Source: Ideonella aquatica (GTDB lineage: Bacteria > Pseudomonadota > Gammaproteobacteria > Burkholderiales > Burkholderiaceae_C). Taken from it: a stretch of 64,000 nt of DNA. Made by a program: the position numbers and the translations under genes. Within the stretch, counting starts at the first letter, position 1. Each line of letters starts with the position of its first letter. The DNA is taken from positions 62,001 through 126,000 of the forward strand of contig NZ_JAGQDE010000002.1 of assembly GCF_018069755.1 (NCBI RefSeq), read 5' to 3'. This document shows positions 19,158 through 28,134 of the stretch, piece after piece. The notes under the pieces were generated by a model, which was not told the origin of the DNA, made no database searches, and saw nothing but the letters and a program-made list of their open reading frames with translations.

Positions 19158-19772
19158 ATGGCCCGCATGAAGTTCATCTGCGACACCGAGCGTTGCATCG
19201 AGTGCAACGGGTGCGCAACCGCCTGCAAGGCGGAACACGATATCCCCTGGGGCGTCAACCGCCGCCGCGTGGTCACGCTCAATGACGGCGTGCCCGGCGA
19301 GCGCACGATCTCGGTGGCGTGCATGCACTGCTCCGACGCGCCCTGCATGGCCGTCTGCCCGGTCGACTGCTTCTACCGCACCGACGAGGGTGTGGTGCTG
19401 CACGACAAGGACACCTGCATCGGCTGCGGCTACTGCAGCTACGCCTGCCCCTTCGGCGCGCCGCAGTTCCCCAGCAACGGCACCTTCGGCCTGCGCGGCA
19501 AGATGGACAAGTGCACCTTCTGCGCCGGTGGCCCCGAGGACAACGGCAGCCAGGCCGAGTTCGAGAAGTACGGCCGCAACCGCCTGGCCGAAGGCAAGCT
19601 GCCGGCCTGCGCCGAGATGTGCTCGACCAAGGCCCTGCTCGCCGGCGACGGCGACGTGGTGGCCGACATCTTCCGCCAGCGCGTGCTGGTGCGTGGCAAG
19701 GGCGCCGAGGTCTGGGGCTGGACCACCGCCTACGGCCAACCGGGTCAGCCGGCCAAGAAGGAAGGAGCCTGA
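19158..19772 (+). CDS. fdhB: Formate dehydrogenase iron-sulfur (beta) subunit
   Basis: 204-residue ferredoxin-like subunit that passes electrons from FdhA to the cytochrome b subunit. Four 4Fe-4S sites are visible: CIECNGCATACK (14-25), CMHCSDAPCMAVCP, CIGCGYCSYACP, and the split CTFC...CAEMC. It lacks the C-terminal membrane anchor seen in E. coli FdnH, so it must be held by its partners. No signal peptide is present; family members ride out with the Tat-exported alpha subunit. It begins 21 bp after fdhA, with AAAGG before the ATG. Confidence 0.94.
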   Translation: MARMKFICDTERCIECNGCATACKAEHDIPWGVNRRRVVTLNDGVPGERTISVACMHCSDAPCMAVCPVDCFYRTDEGVVLHDKDTCIGCGYCSYACPFGAPQFPSNGTFGLRGKMDKCTFCAGGPEDNGSQAEFEKYGRNRLAEGKLPACAEMCSTKALLAGDGDVVADIFRQRVLVRGKGAEVWGWTTAYGQPGQPAKKEGA

Positions 19773-19773
19773 G

Positions 19774-20025
19774 ATGCGCGCCACCCGCCTGATCGCGCTG
19801 AGCGCGCTGGCCCTGCTGGTCTCGGCCTGCGGCGAACGCCCGCAGACCGGTGAAGGCCCGCGCAAGAAGGCCGACACCAAGGCCGCCACCGGCACCGACA
19901 ACGGCTACGCCGCCGCGGGCTGGACCCAGGGCGACGAGACCGGCTGGAACAACCAGCTCCGCGCCCGCGCCCAGCAGGGTCAGAACGAGTACACGCGCTC
20001 GCCGGCAGCGCCCAAGACGCCATGA
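19774..20025 (+). CDS. Small lipoprotein of the fdh operon
   Basis: 83 residues with a lipoprotein signal ending LVSAC-GE (lipobox, modified Cys near residue 20). The mature part is hydrophilic and short, with GWTQGDETGWNNQLRARAQQGQNEY. It begins directly after fdhB and its stop overlaps the start of the cytochrome b gene (ATGA), so it belongs to the operon. The position suggests an accessory or assembly role for the periplasmic complex. Function unknown. Confidence 0.78.
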   Translation: MRATRLIALSALALLVSACGERPQTGEGPRKKADTKAATGTDNGYAAAGWTQGDETGWNNQLRARAQQGQNEYTRSPAAPKTP

Positions 20026-21107
20026 CCGCGCTGCTTCGAGCCCTGCTGCTGGGTGCGCTGCTGGCGGCCGGTGCCGCCCAGGCGCAGGCCCCGGCGGCCT
20101 CGGCGCCGGCCGCGGCCGCCACGCCGCTGCCCGACGACAGCAATGCCCGCCGCGCCCAGGTGCAGCCCGGCAACAACGCGCCGATGTGGCGCGCCGTCAA
20201 GGAGCAGGGCGGCCTGAGCACGCTGCCCGGCGCCGAGAAGGGCGTGCTGATCCAGCCGCAGGCCGACTACATCGTCGCCCAGGGCAACGCCGGCGAGGCC
20301 TGGCGCGAGGTGCGCAACCGCTGGATCATCCCCTACGGCGGTTCGCTGCTGCTGATCGTCGCGCTGGCCATCGGCATCTTCTACTGGCGCAAGGGCACGC
20401 TGGGCGGCCATGTGCCCGACACCGGCCGCAAGATCGAGCGCTTCACGCCGCTGGAGCGGGCCGCGCACTGGACCAATGCCGGCGCCTTCGTGGTGCTGGC
20501 GATCTCCGGCCTGACCATGGCCTTCGGCAAGTTCGTGCTGATGCCGGTGATCGGCTCGGCGCTGTTCGGCTACCTGACCTGGCTGCTCAAGACGCTGCAC
20601 AACTTCGTCGGCCCGCTGTTCGCGGTGTCGCTGGTGATCGTCATCGTCACCTTCATCAAGGACAACATCGCCAACGCGGCCGATTTCGTCTGGCTGTCGC
20701 GCCTGGGCGGCATGCTGGGCGACAAGGAAGTGCCCTCGCACCGCTTCAATGCCGGCGAGAAGGGCATGTTCTGGTGGGGCGTGACCATCCCCGGCCTGGT
20801 GGTGGTGGCCTCGGGCCTGGTGCTCGACAAGCTGGTGCCCGGCTTTGGCGAGGTGCGCAGCGAGATGCAGATCGCGCACATGATCCATGCGGTGGCGGCC
20901 ATCGGCATGATGGCGCTGATCGCCGGCCACATCTACATGGGCACGCTGGGCGTCAAGGGCGCACTGGGTGCGATGAAGACCGGCTACGTGGACGAAGGCT
21001 GGGCCAAGGAGCACCACGAGCTCTGGTACGACGACGTCAAGGCCGGCAAGATCCCGGCCCAGCGCTCGGCCCAACCCCTTCCCGGCGCCCCGCGCACCCA
21101 GTCCTGA
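20022..21107 (+). CDS. fdhC: Formate dehydrogenase cytochrome b (gamma) subunit
   Basis: 361 residues. A cleavable signal (1-25) and a periplasmic N-terminal segment precede four membrane helices, starting near 103, 155, 190 and 250. Helix-associated His residues for two b haems are visible in ERAAHWTNAG, LKTLHNFVGP and IAHMIHAVAAIGMMALIAGHIYMG. It carries electrons from FdhB to quinone in the inner membrane. The N-terminal extension and signal distinguish it from the shorter E. coli FdnI and match the Burkholderiales type. It overlaps the lipoprotein gene by 4 bp. Confidence 0.92.
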   Translation: MTALLRALLLGALLAAGAAQAQAPAASAPAAAATPLPDDSNARRAQVQPGNNAPMWRAVKEQGGLSTLPGAEKGVLIQPQADYIVAQGNAGEAWREVRNRWIIPYGGSLLLIVALAIGIFYWRKGTLGGHVPDTGRKIERFTPLERAAHWTNAGAFVVLAISGLTMAFGKFVLMPVIGSALFGYLTWLLKTLHNFVGPLFAVSLVIVIVTFIKDNIANAADFVWLSRLGGMLGDKEVPSHRFNAGEKGMFWWGVTIPGLVVVASGLVLDKLVPGFGEVRSEMQIAHMIHAVAAIGMMALIAGHIYMGTLGVKGALGAMKTGYVDEGWAKEHHELWYDDVKAGKIPAQRSAQPLPGAPRTQS

Positions 21108-21126
21108 GCGGCAGGAGACCCATTTC

Positions 21127-21480
21127 ATGAAGACCCACACCCTGACTGCCCTGGCCGCGCTGGCGCTGGCCACCACCGCCTTCGCCAAGCTGCCGCCGCC
21201 CAGCGACGAGGCCAAGGCCAAGGCCGCCGAGGCGGCCGCCAAGACCGCCTGGACCGGCAAGGTCGACGCCTACAAGCTGTGCCAGTCGCAGGACAAGGTC
21301 GCCGCCGGCTACCGCGCCGCGGCCAAGAAGAACGGCAAGGACGCCGGCACCGTGGTCGAGACGCCCGCCTGCGCCGACCCCGGCCCCTTCGTCTACACGC
21401 CGCCCGCACCGGCCTCGGGGGCTGCGTCCACCGCGGTGGCCGCGCCCGCGCCGGCATCGGCCCCGGCGAAGAAGGGCTGA
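21127..21480 (+). CDS. Small exported protein of the fdh operon
   Basis: 117 residues with a Sec signal (MKTHTLTALAALALATTAFA, cleavage after AFA). An Ala/Lys-rich helix is followed by a short conserved core, WTGKVDAYKLCQSQDKVA, then CADPGPFVY and an Ala/Pro tail. Two Cys residues, one in the core and one before ADPGPF, could form a disulfide in the periplasm. It lies 19 bp after the cytochrome b gene and 26 bp before fdhD. Function unknown. Confidence 0.75.
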   Translation: MKTHTLTALAALALATTAFAKLPPPSDEAKAKAAEAAAKTAWTGKVDAYKLCQSQDKVAAGYRAAAKKNGKDAGTVVETPACADPGPFVYTPPAPASGAASTAVAAPAPASAPAKKG

Positions 21481-21506
21481 TCGCCGCTTCGCGACCATTG
21501 ACGGTC

Positions 21507-22394
21507 ATGCCTCCGTCCGTCCGCCCGATCGCCGACCCGGCCCTGACGCCGCGCATGACGGATGCGCGCGCGCCGATGCTGCGCGAGATCGAGATCCTTG
21601 ACGAGTACGGCGCGCGTCGACGCATCCACATCCCGGCCGAGCGGCCGCTGACGGTGTTCGTCGACAAGCGCGAGATCGTCACGCTGATGACGCTGGGCGC
21701 CTCGCCCGAGATGCTGGTGCTGGGCTACCTGCGCAACCAGCGCCTGGTGCCCGACCTGGCGGCGGTGGAGTCGATCACCGTGGACTGGGACGTGGGCGCC
21801 GCCGCGGTGCGCACCCGCGAAGGCATCGCCGACATCGAGCAGCGCACCGCGCGCCGCGTGGTGACCACCGGCTGCGGCCAGGGCACAGTGTTCGGCGATC
21901 TGATGGACCAGGTGGGCGCGCTGCGCCTGCCCGGGCCCGAGCTGGCCCGCATCCGCCAGGGCACGCTGGCGGGCCTGCTGGAGGTCATCCGCCAGCAGGA
22001 CAGCATCCACCGCAAGGCGGGCTCGGTGCACGGCTGCGCGCTGTTCCGCGGCACCGAGTTGCTGTGTTTCGTGGAAGACGTGGGCCGCCACAACGCGATC
22101 GACACCATCGCCGGCTGGATGTGGCTGCATGGCGTGGACGGCGCCGACAAGGTGTTCTACACCACCGGCCGCCTGACCAGCGAGATGGTGATGAAGGCCG
22201 CGCACATGGGCGTGCCCATCGTCGTCTCGCGCAACGGCGTCACCCACATGGGCCACGAGCTGGCCACGCGCCTGGGCATGACCCTCTTCGGCCGCGCCGC
22301 CAACAAGCACTTCCTGTGCTACTGCGGCGCCGAGCGCTTTGATTCGGAGCCCCTCCCTGAGCCCGCGTCGGTGCGGGTGGTGGCGGGCGGCTGA
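21507..22394 (+). CDS. fdhD: Formate dehydrogenase sulfurtransferase/accessory protein
   Basis: 295 residues. FdhD passes sulfur from a cysteine desulfurase to the molybdenum cofactor and is needed for FDH activity. Family segments are visible: RPLTVFVDKREIVTLMTLGASPE, the TTGCGQGTVF loop, SVHGCALF, and VEDVGRHNAIDTIAGW followed by TGRLTSEMV and GVPIVVSRN. E. coli FdhD has a C-x-x-C loop; here the loop has one Cys (GCGQG). ATG 21507 is chosen because it gives normal length. Last gene of the fdh operon; its stop abuts that of the convergent acetoacetyl-CoA synthetase gene. Confidence 0.93.
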   Translation: MPPSVRPIADPALTPRMTDARAPMLREIEILDEYGARRRIHIPAERPLTVFVDKREIVTLMTLGASPEMLVLGYLRNQRLVPDLAAVESITVDWDVGAAAVRTREGIADIEQRTARRVVTTGCGQGTVFGDLMDQVGALRLPGPELARIRQGTLAGLLEVIRQQDSIHRKAGSVHGCALFRGTELLCFVEDVGRHNAIDTIAGWMWLHGVDGADKVFYTTGRLTSEMVMKAAHMGVPIVVSRNGVTHMGHELATRLGMTLFGRAANKHFLCYCGAERFDSEPLPEPASVRVVAGG

Positions 22395-24419
22395 TCAGCC
22401 TGCGCTGCGCCGCGCGGCGTAGTCGACGAACCAGTCCACCGCGGCGGCATTCGCCATCGCGTCGCGGTTCATCACCTTGGCCGGATCGGCGCCCAGCAGC
22501 AGCTTCTTGACCGGCAGCTCCATCTTCTTGCCCGACAGCGTGCGCGGGATGGCCGGCACCTGCAGCACCACGTTGGGCACATGGCGCGGCGACAGCGCCT
22601 CGCGGATCGTGGCCTTCAGGCGGGCCTGCAAGGCGTCGTCCAGCACCGCGCCCTCGCGCAGCACCACGAACAGCGGCATGAAGGACTCGCGGCCCAGGTA
22701 CTCGAGGTCGACCACCAGGCTGTCGAGCACCTCGGGCAGGGCTTCCACCGCGCGGTACAGCTCGGCCGTGCCCATGCGCACGCCGTGGCGGTTGATGGTG
22801 GCGTCGCTGCGGCCGTAGATGATGGCGCCGGTGGCCCCTGCATCGGCGTGCGGCACCAGCCGGATCCAGTCGCCGTGGCGCCAGACGCCGGGGTACATGT
22901 CGAAGTAGCTGTCGTGCAGGCGCTGGCCGTCGGTATCGTTCCACAGCTGCAGCGGCATCGAGGGCATCGGTGCGGTGCAGACCAGCTCGCCCACCTCGTC
23001 GATCAGCGCACGGCCGCGGCCATCGGGGCCAGGCTCGCTCCAGGCCTCCACGCGCGCGCCCAGGCAGCGGCACTGCATCTCGCCGGCGGTCACGGGCAGC
23101 GTGGGCGCGCCGGCGATGAAGGCGCCGGCAAAGTCAGTGCCGCCGCTGATGCAGGCGATCCAGATGTCGCGTCCATCCACCTGCGGCAGCGCCTGCCAGA
23201 TCCAGCGGTAGCCGTCTTCCGACAGCGGTGAGCCGGTCGAGCCCACCGCGCGCAGCGCCGACAGATCGGCTTGCTGCTGCGGCTGCGCGCCCGCCTTGGC
23301 GCAGCTGGCGTAGAAGGCCGCGCCAGCGCCGAAGAAGCTGCAGCGGGCCAGCGCCGCGAAGCGCCACAGCGTGGACCAGTCCGGCGCGCCGTGCGGCCCA
23401 CCGGGCGAGCCGTCGAACAGGCAGACAGTCGTGCCGCCCAGCAGGCCGGCCACCTGGCAGTTCCACATGATCCAGCCGGTCGAGCTGTACCAGTGGAAGC
23501 GGTCACCGGTCTCGGCGCTGGGGCCGATGTCGTTGTGCAGCACGCCCAGCTTCAGCGCCTCCAGCACGATGCCGCCATGGCCGTGCACGATCGGCTTGGG
23601 CAGGCCGGTGGTGCCGCTGGAATACACCACCCACAGCGGATGGTCGAAGGGCAGCCAGGCGGGTGCGAGCGTCTCGTTGCCAGCAATCAGCATTACCCAG
23701 TCGTGCAGCGCCGCGGTGCTGGTTGTGGGCAGGTCCAACGACTGGCCCTGCAGCGGGATCTGCACGACGTGCTGCAGCGTCGGCAGCGCCGCCACCAGCT
23801 CGGCCACCACAGCGCGGCGGTCATGGGCGACGCCACCGAAGGTGTAGCCGTCGGTGGCGATCAGCACCGCCGGCTCGATCTGGCGGAAGCGGTCGAGCAC
23901 CGCCACCGGGCCCATGTCGGGCGAGCAGACCGACCAGATCGCGCCGATGCTGGCGCAGGCCAGAAAGGCGACGGCGGTCTCGGGCCGGTTGGGCAGGAAG
24001 GCCACGACCCGGTCGCCGGGCCCGACGCCCAGATGCGTCAGCGACGCGGCCAGCGCGCCCACCTGCCGGCGCAGCTCGGGCCAGCTCAGCGCGTGCACCT
24101 GACCGGCGGCCAGACCCGCCTCGTCGGTCCAGACGATGGCCGGATGGCCTGCTGCGTGCGCGCTGTCGGTGTGGCGCAGCACCTGCTGCGCGTAGTTGAC
24201 CTGCGCCCCCGGAAACCAGCGCGCACCGGGCATGCGCGCATCGGCCAGCACCGCGGTGTGCGGTGTCGGCGACTGGAGGTCGAAGTAGGTCCAGATCGCC
24301 TGCCAGAAGCCGGGCAGGTCGTCGACCGACCACTGCCACAGCGCGTCGTAGCTGGGAAACGCCAGGCCGCGCGTGGTCTGCAGCCAGTGCTGGAAGCGGG
24401 TGAGTTGGGCGCTCGTCAT
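22395..24419 (-). CDS. Acetoacetyl-CoA synthetase (acetoacetate-CoA ligase)
   Basis: 674-residue adenylate-forming enzyme: acetoacetate + CoA + ATP to acetoacetyl-CoA + AMP + PPi. The N-terminal cap (FQHWLQTTRGLAF, YDALWQWSV) is typical of acetoacetate ligases rather than acetyl-CoA synthetase. The ATP motif is YSSGTTGLPKPIVHG, and the C-terminal catalytic Lys lies in SGKKMELPVKK. Length matches the family. In polyhydroxyalkanoate-storing bacteria it feeds ketone bodies back to central metabolism. It stands alone, divergent from the DUF1697 gene. Confidence 0.93.
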   Translation of the reverse strand: MTSAQLTRFQHWLQTTRGLAFPSYDALWQWSVDDLPGFWQAIWTYFDLQSPTPHTAVLADARMPGARWFPGAQVNYAQQVLRHTDSAHAAGHPAIVWTDEAGLAAGQVHALSWPELRRQVGALAASLTHLGVGPGDRVVAFLPNRPETAVAFLACASIGAIWSVCSPDMGPVAVLDRFRQIEPAVLIATDGYTFGGVAHDRRAVVAELVAALPTLQHVVQIPLQGQSLDLPTTSTAALHDWVMLIAGNETLAPAWLPFDHPLWVVYSSGTTGLPKPIVHGHGGIVLEALKLGVLHNDIGPSAETGDRFHWYSSTGWIMWNCQVAGLLGGTTVCLFDGSPGGPHGAPDWSTLWRFAALARCSFFGAGAAFYASCAKAGAQPQQQADLSALRAVGSTGSPLSEDGYRWIWQALPQVDGRDIWIACISGGTDFAGAFIAGAPTLPVTAGEMQCRCLGARVEAWSEPGPDGRGRALIDEVGELVCTAPMPSMPLQLWNDTDGQRLHDSYFDMYPGVWRHGDWIRLVPHADAGATGAIIYGRSDATINRHGVRMGTAELYRAVEALPEVLDSLVVDLEYLGRESFMPLFVVLREGAVLDDALQARLKATIREALSPRHVPNVVLQVPAIPRTLSGKKMELPVKKLLLGADPAKVMNRDAMANAAAVDWFVDYAARRSAG

Positions 24420-24492
24420 CCCCTCAGGCTAGGGCCGTGGCCAGCGCGGCGCCATTGGGGCGAGCACGCGTCGCCGGTGCGACACTCGCGCG

Positions 24493-25035
24493 ATGACCAC
24501 CTGCCTGGTGCTGCTGCGCGGCGTGAATGTCGGCCCCGTCAAGCGGGTGCCGATGGCCGAGCTGCGAACGCTGCTGGGCGAACTGGGTGGCGAGCGGGTG
24601 GCCACGCTGCTCAACAGTGGCAACGCGGTGGCCGACTGGCCCCGCGCCAGGCCGGCCACGCTGGCGCCGCGGATCGCCGCGGCGCTTCGGCAGCGGCTCG
24701 GTTTCGACGTGCCGGTGGTGGTGAAGACGCTGGCCGACGGCCTTGCCATCGCCGCCGGCATGCCCTGGCCCGAGCCGCCCGATCCCGCGCGCCTGGTGGT
24801 GGTGTTCACCGCCGACCAGGCCGACCTGGCCGCGCTGCACGCGGTTGACCCGCTGGTCGCGCCGGACGAGGCCTGGCACATCGGCACGCAGGCCGCCTAT
24901 CTGCACTGCGCCGGCGGCCTGCTGGACAGCCGTGCCGCCGAGGCGCTGCTGGGCCGCGCGGGCCAGGCCGTGACCACGCGCAACTGGGCCACGGTGGGTA
25001 AGCTGCTGGCGCTGGCGCAGCGCAGCGATCGCTGA
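24493..25035 (+). CDS. DUF1697 family protein
   Basis: 180-residue protein of the DUF1697 family. The N-terminal LLRGVNVGPVKRVPMAELR and ATLLNSGNAV are diagnostic. The C-terminal TTRNWATVGKLLALA is also conserved (family R-N-W-x-T-x-x-K-L). Function is unknown; it is cytoplasmic. The 73-bp divergent region to the acetoacetyl-CoA synthetase gene holds no site I recognise. Confidence 0.9.
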   Translation: MTTCLVLLRGVNVGPVKRVPMAELRTLLGELGGERVATLLNSGNAVADWPRARPATLAPRIAAALRQRLGFDVPVVVKTLADGLAIAAGMPWPEPPDPARLVVVFTADQADLAALHAVDPLVAPDEAWHIGTQAAYLHCAGGLLDSRAAEALLGRAGQAVTTRNWATVGKLLALAQRSDR

Positions 25036-25284
25036 GCGGGAACGCGGGCAACGCCCCTGTCCGGCAGACTGACGATCGTGCCGGCCAGGTCGCATCCGCC
25101 GCGCCGCGCCCGGGCCGCATCGGCGCGATGCAGGACCTGGCCCGACGCCTGAACGGTGACAACCGACATGGAGCCGCTGGCCGATGCCCGAGCGCCACAG
25201 TGGCGCCACAGGGCCACGGCGGTGGTCGACAGCCGCCGCCACCTGGGCGAAGATCGATCGCCGCCGCCCCACGACCATCCGCCC

Positions 25285-25995
25285 ATGAAACCCCTGTTCG
25301 TCAGCTACACCCAAAGCGACCTGCACTGGGCGCAGTGGGTGGTGTGGCAGCTGGAGGCGGCCGGGTACTCGGTGCGCTACCAGCACCGCGACTTCCGCAG
25401 CGGTGGCAATTTCGTCACCGCGATGAACCAGGCCATCCTGGACGCGCCGGCCACGGTGGCCCTGCTGTCGCCGGCCTACCAGGACTCCAAGCACTGCGAG
25501 GCCGAGTGGTCCAGCGCGCTGGCCGGTGACACCACCAATGCCGCCGGACGGCTGATCCCGGTGCGCGTGGTCGACTGCGTGCCCAAGGGCCTGCTCGGGC
25601 CGCTGGCCTACATTGACCTGGTGGGGACCGAGGACGCCGACGCGGCGCAGCGCCTGCTGGCCGGCGTCGCCGCCTCGCCGGCGGTGCAGGCCGCGATGGG
25701 TGGCCCGCCACTGCCGGTGCGTCCTCGTCGCGGTCCGCCGCTGTTTCCACCGCAGCGCGTGCAGCGGCTGGCCACACGCCTGGCGGTGTCCGGCGCCGGC
25801 GGCATGGCGGTGGCGGTGGGGGTGTCGCAGTTCCTGCGCCGCGTGATGCCGCTGCGCATGGAAGGCGACGACGCCGCGCCCTGGACCGCAGCCGGCCTGT
25901 GCGGTCTGGTGGCGGCGGCGATGGTCTACGGGCTGTGGGGCTGGCTGGCTGCGAGGCGACAAGCCGCCGCGTCAGCGGCTGGGCAGGCGTCATGA
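25285..25995 (+). CDS. TIR-domain membrane protein
   Basis: 236 residues. A TIR-like domain fills residues 1-125: MKPLFVSYTQSD is strand A, SGGNFVTAMNQAI follows, and ALLSPAYQDSKHCEAEW carries the C-x-x-E with probable catalytic Glu74. Two transmembrane helices come next, at about 166-184 and 200-222, so the TIR domain should face the cytoplasm. Bacterial TIR domains are often NAD-consuming effectors in anti-phage systems, or protein-binding modules. ATG 25285 gives a clean domain start. The gene overlaps the next by 4 bp (ATGA), making a two-gene unit. No other known defence gene adjoins. Confidence 0.85.
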   Translation: MKPLFVSYTQSDLHWAQWVVWQLEAAGYSVRYQHRDFRSGGNFVTAMNQAILDAPATVALLSPAYQDSKHCEAEWSSALAGDTTNAAGRLIPVRVVDCVPKGLLGPLAYIDLVGTEDADAAQRLLAGVAASPAVQAAMGGPPLPVRPRRGPPLFPPQRVQRLATRLAVSGAGGMAVAVGVSQFLRRVMPLRMEGDDAAPWTAAGLCGLVAAAMVYGLWGWLAARRQAAASAAGQAS

Positions 25996-27950
25996 CGCGC
26001 CCGGTGGTGGCCGCGATGATGGGCGCCGCGGCCCTGGCGGTGCTGCTGGGCGTGGCGGTGCCGGTGGCCGCGGCCGAGCCGGATGCGCCGGATGCACCGA
26101 TAGCGCTGTCGCCGGCGCGGATGGCCGAGCAGGCCGCGCGTGAACGCTGGCAGCGCGCCCGTGAGCAGCGCGCCACCGTCCGCCGGGCGGACGACGCCGC
26201 GCAGCGACAGGCCGACCTCGCCCGCCAGGTGGGCGCGCAGTGGCAGGACGCCCAGGAGGCCGACGTGGCGCTGGCCCGTGCGCTGCAGGACGCCCAGGAT
26301 TGTCTGGGCGAGGCGGGTGCGTCGGTTGAGTCGCTCGAGGCTGCGTTGCAGGCCGCCGACGTCGCCCGGGCGAAGGCGGATGCCGCGGCCGACGCGGTGG
26401 TGCACGCCAGCGGCGCCCGGCTGCGTCCGGCACTGTCGGGCGCCGAGCAGGCGACGCAGGCGCGCCGGGCCGCTGAGCGGGATCTGCGCCAGGCGCTGGC
26501 CGGCCTCCAGACCCGGCTGTCCAGCTGCCGCAGCCAGGTGTGGCGGGCGCAGGGGACGGCAGAGACCCAGCGCCGGCGGCTCGACGCCCTGGCGGCGCTG
26601 GCCAGCGCGCTGATCGACGCGGGCGCTGACACCGCGGTCCGGCTGGACGCCGTGGCGGCCCTGCCTGTCCAACCCGACATGCCACTGCCGCCGCTGGTCC
26701 GGCCCGAGCGGTCCGGCGATGCCGCGCTGCGCCGCCTGGCCGAGGCCCTGCCGCCTGGGCCGCCACCCGCCGCGACAGCCGATGCGTCGGTGCTGGATCG
26801 CCTGCGTCAGCTGGCTTCAGAGCGCGTCAGGCTCCAGGGCACGCTGGCGACGCAGACCGATGCCTACGCCATGCTGGCCCTGCTCGCCCGCACGCCCGCC
26901 AGCGGCTGCCCGCGTGGCCGCTGCCCGTCGTTCCGGGCCGACCTGGCCGAGCTGTCCCAGCGCCTGACCCGCACCCGCGCGGCCTGGACCAGCCTGCGTG
27001 CCGATCAGGCCCAGGTCCAAGCCCGCCTGGGCGGCCTGCTGGCGGCCGAGCACGCCGAGGCCGCCACGCTGAAGACGGTGCTGCAACGGGCGCAGCCCTG
27101 GGTCGAGCCCGCCGGGGCCGAGGTGCTGGCCGACAGCCGCCGCACCCAGGACGCGCTGGCGCCCGTGCTGGAGGCGGCAGACCAGGCCGAGCGCGAGGCG
27201 CAGCAGGCCTGGCGGCTGGCCGCCGCCCAGGCGGGCATGCCGCCGCCCCGTGCCGCGGGCGCAGCGCCACCGGCCCCGGCGATGGCCTACCCGGCGCCGG
27301 CGCCGGCCCCGGCGCCCGACGTGCGCAGCCATGCGCTGGCGGTGTTCCAGTCGATCGGCGACGAGCCGCCAAACTTCGGCGCCTACACCTATGTGCTGGT
27401 CTCGGGCTTCGATGCCAAGCGCAACGACGAGGTGGCGAAACGCTTCCGACAGCTGCTGGTCGCGCTGCGCAAGAACACCGAAGGCGCCAGCGGCGTGCCG
27501 CTGGCCGAACGCAAGACCGTCAACGTGTTCTGCGTTCCCACGCGCGCGCAGGAGCGCGCGGCGCCGGAACAGATGCTGATCGACTACGTCGACGACCTGG
27601 GACTGGCGCTGATGCGGCGCGCCCAGGGCGGGGTGCTCAGCAAGGCCATGGCCGCCCGGCTGGCCAGCTCGCCCGGGCCGTTCCTGCTGACCCTGCCCTC
27701 CCGCATCGACGAGTCCGGGCCGAACACGGCGCTGCTGCTGGCCGATCTGTCGCCCTACGACGAGGCCGACATTGCCGACCTGGTCGCCAGCTACAAGAAG
27801 GGCCTGGTCGACGCCTTTCCGGAGCACCAGGCCGAATGGAAGCCCAACCTGCCGCTGACCGTGGGCATGACGATGGTGCGCTGGTTCAGCGCGCCGGGCC
27901 GCATCGTCGCCTCGGCCATCGCCCCGGCGAACGCCAAGTCTCGCCCCTGA
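25992..27950 (+). CDS. Exported coiled-coil protein paired with the TIR protein
   Basis: 652 residues. A Sec signal (1-28, ends VPVAAAEP) is followed by a long Ala/Arg/Gln-rich region (about 35-415), mostly predicted coiled coil. A Pro/Ala linker (about 416-446) leads to a folded C-terminal domain (about 447-652) with FGAYTYVLVSGFDAKRND, KTVNVFCVPT, GPFLLTLPSRID and LLLADLSPYDEADIADLV. I do not recognise that domain. The start codon overlaps the TIR gene stop, so the products are probably made together. One lies in the inner membrane with a cytoplasmic TIR and this one is periplasmic or surface-exposed: a layout that would suit an envelope sensor coupled to a cytoplasmic effector. That role is inference. 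Confidence 0.82.
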   Translation: MTRPVVAAMMGAAALAVLLGVAVPVAAAEPDAPDAPIALSPARMAEQAARERWQRAREQRATVRRADDAAQRQADLARQVGAQWQDAQEADVALARALQDAQDCLGEAGASVESLEAALQAADVARAKADAAADAVVHASGARLRPALSGAEQATQARRAAERDLRQALAGLQTRLSSCRSQVWRAQGTAETQRRRLDALAALASALIDAGADTAVRLDAVAALPVQPDMPLPPLVRPERSGDAALRRLAEALPPGPPPAATADASVLDRLRQLASERVRLQGTLATQTDAYAMLALLARTPASGCPRGRCPSFRADLAELSQRLTRTRAAWTSLRADQAQVQARLGGLLAAEHAEAATLKTVLQRAQPWVEPAGAEVLADSRRTQDALAPVLEAADQAEREAQQAWRLAAAQAGMPPPRAAGAAPPAPAMAYPAPAPAPAPDVRSHALAVFQSIGDEPPNFGAYTYVLVSGFDAKRNDEVAKRFRQLLVALRKNTEGASGVPLAERKTVNVFCVPTRAQERAAPEQMLIDYVDDLGLALMRRAQGGVLSKAMAARLASSPGPFLLTLPSRIDESGPNTALLLADLSPYDEADIADLVASYKKGLVDAFPEHQAEWKPNLPLTVGMTMVRWFSAPGRIVASAIAPANAKSRP

Positions 27951-28031
27951 GGGTCGGAGCGATCTGTCGATCGTGCCCGGCCTGCCCGGCCAGGCCCGCC
28001 CCGCATCAACCCCGATGGTCGGAGGGCCCAC

Positions 28032-28061
28032 TTGGCACCACGCTTGCATACAAGCTATGTG
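28032..28061 (+). promoter_or_regulatory. Possible promoter and GntR operator for the regulator/ABC operon
   Basis: TTGGCA (28032-28037) and TATGTG (28056-28061) are 18 bp apart. The spacer contains the inverted repeat GCTTGCATACAAGC (28042-28055), arms of 5 bp around CATA, resembling operators of FCD-type GntR regulators. It lies 74 bp before the GntR gene and would suit autoregulation. The -10 box is weak. Confidence 0.4.
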
Positions 28062-28134
28062 AACAGCACTCGCATGCACCAAACACCAGCGTCTTTTTCG
28101 CCGTCGCACCGATCCATGCACCAGGAACCCCACG

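Noticed and set aside
16068-19901. Very long open frame (1277 codons) on the minus strand
   Set aside because: It is the antisense shadow of fdhA and fdhB, caused by high GC. The plus-strand proteins have full motif sets.
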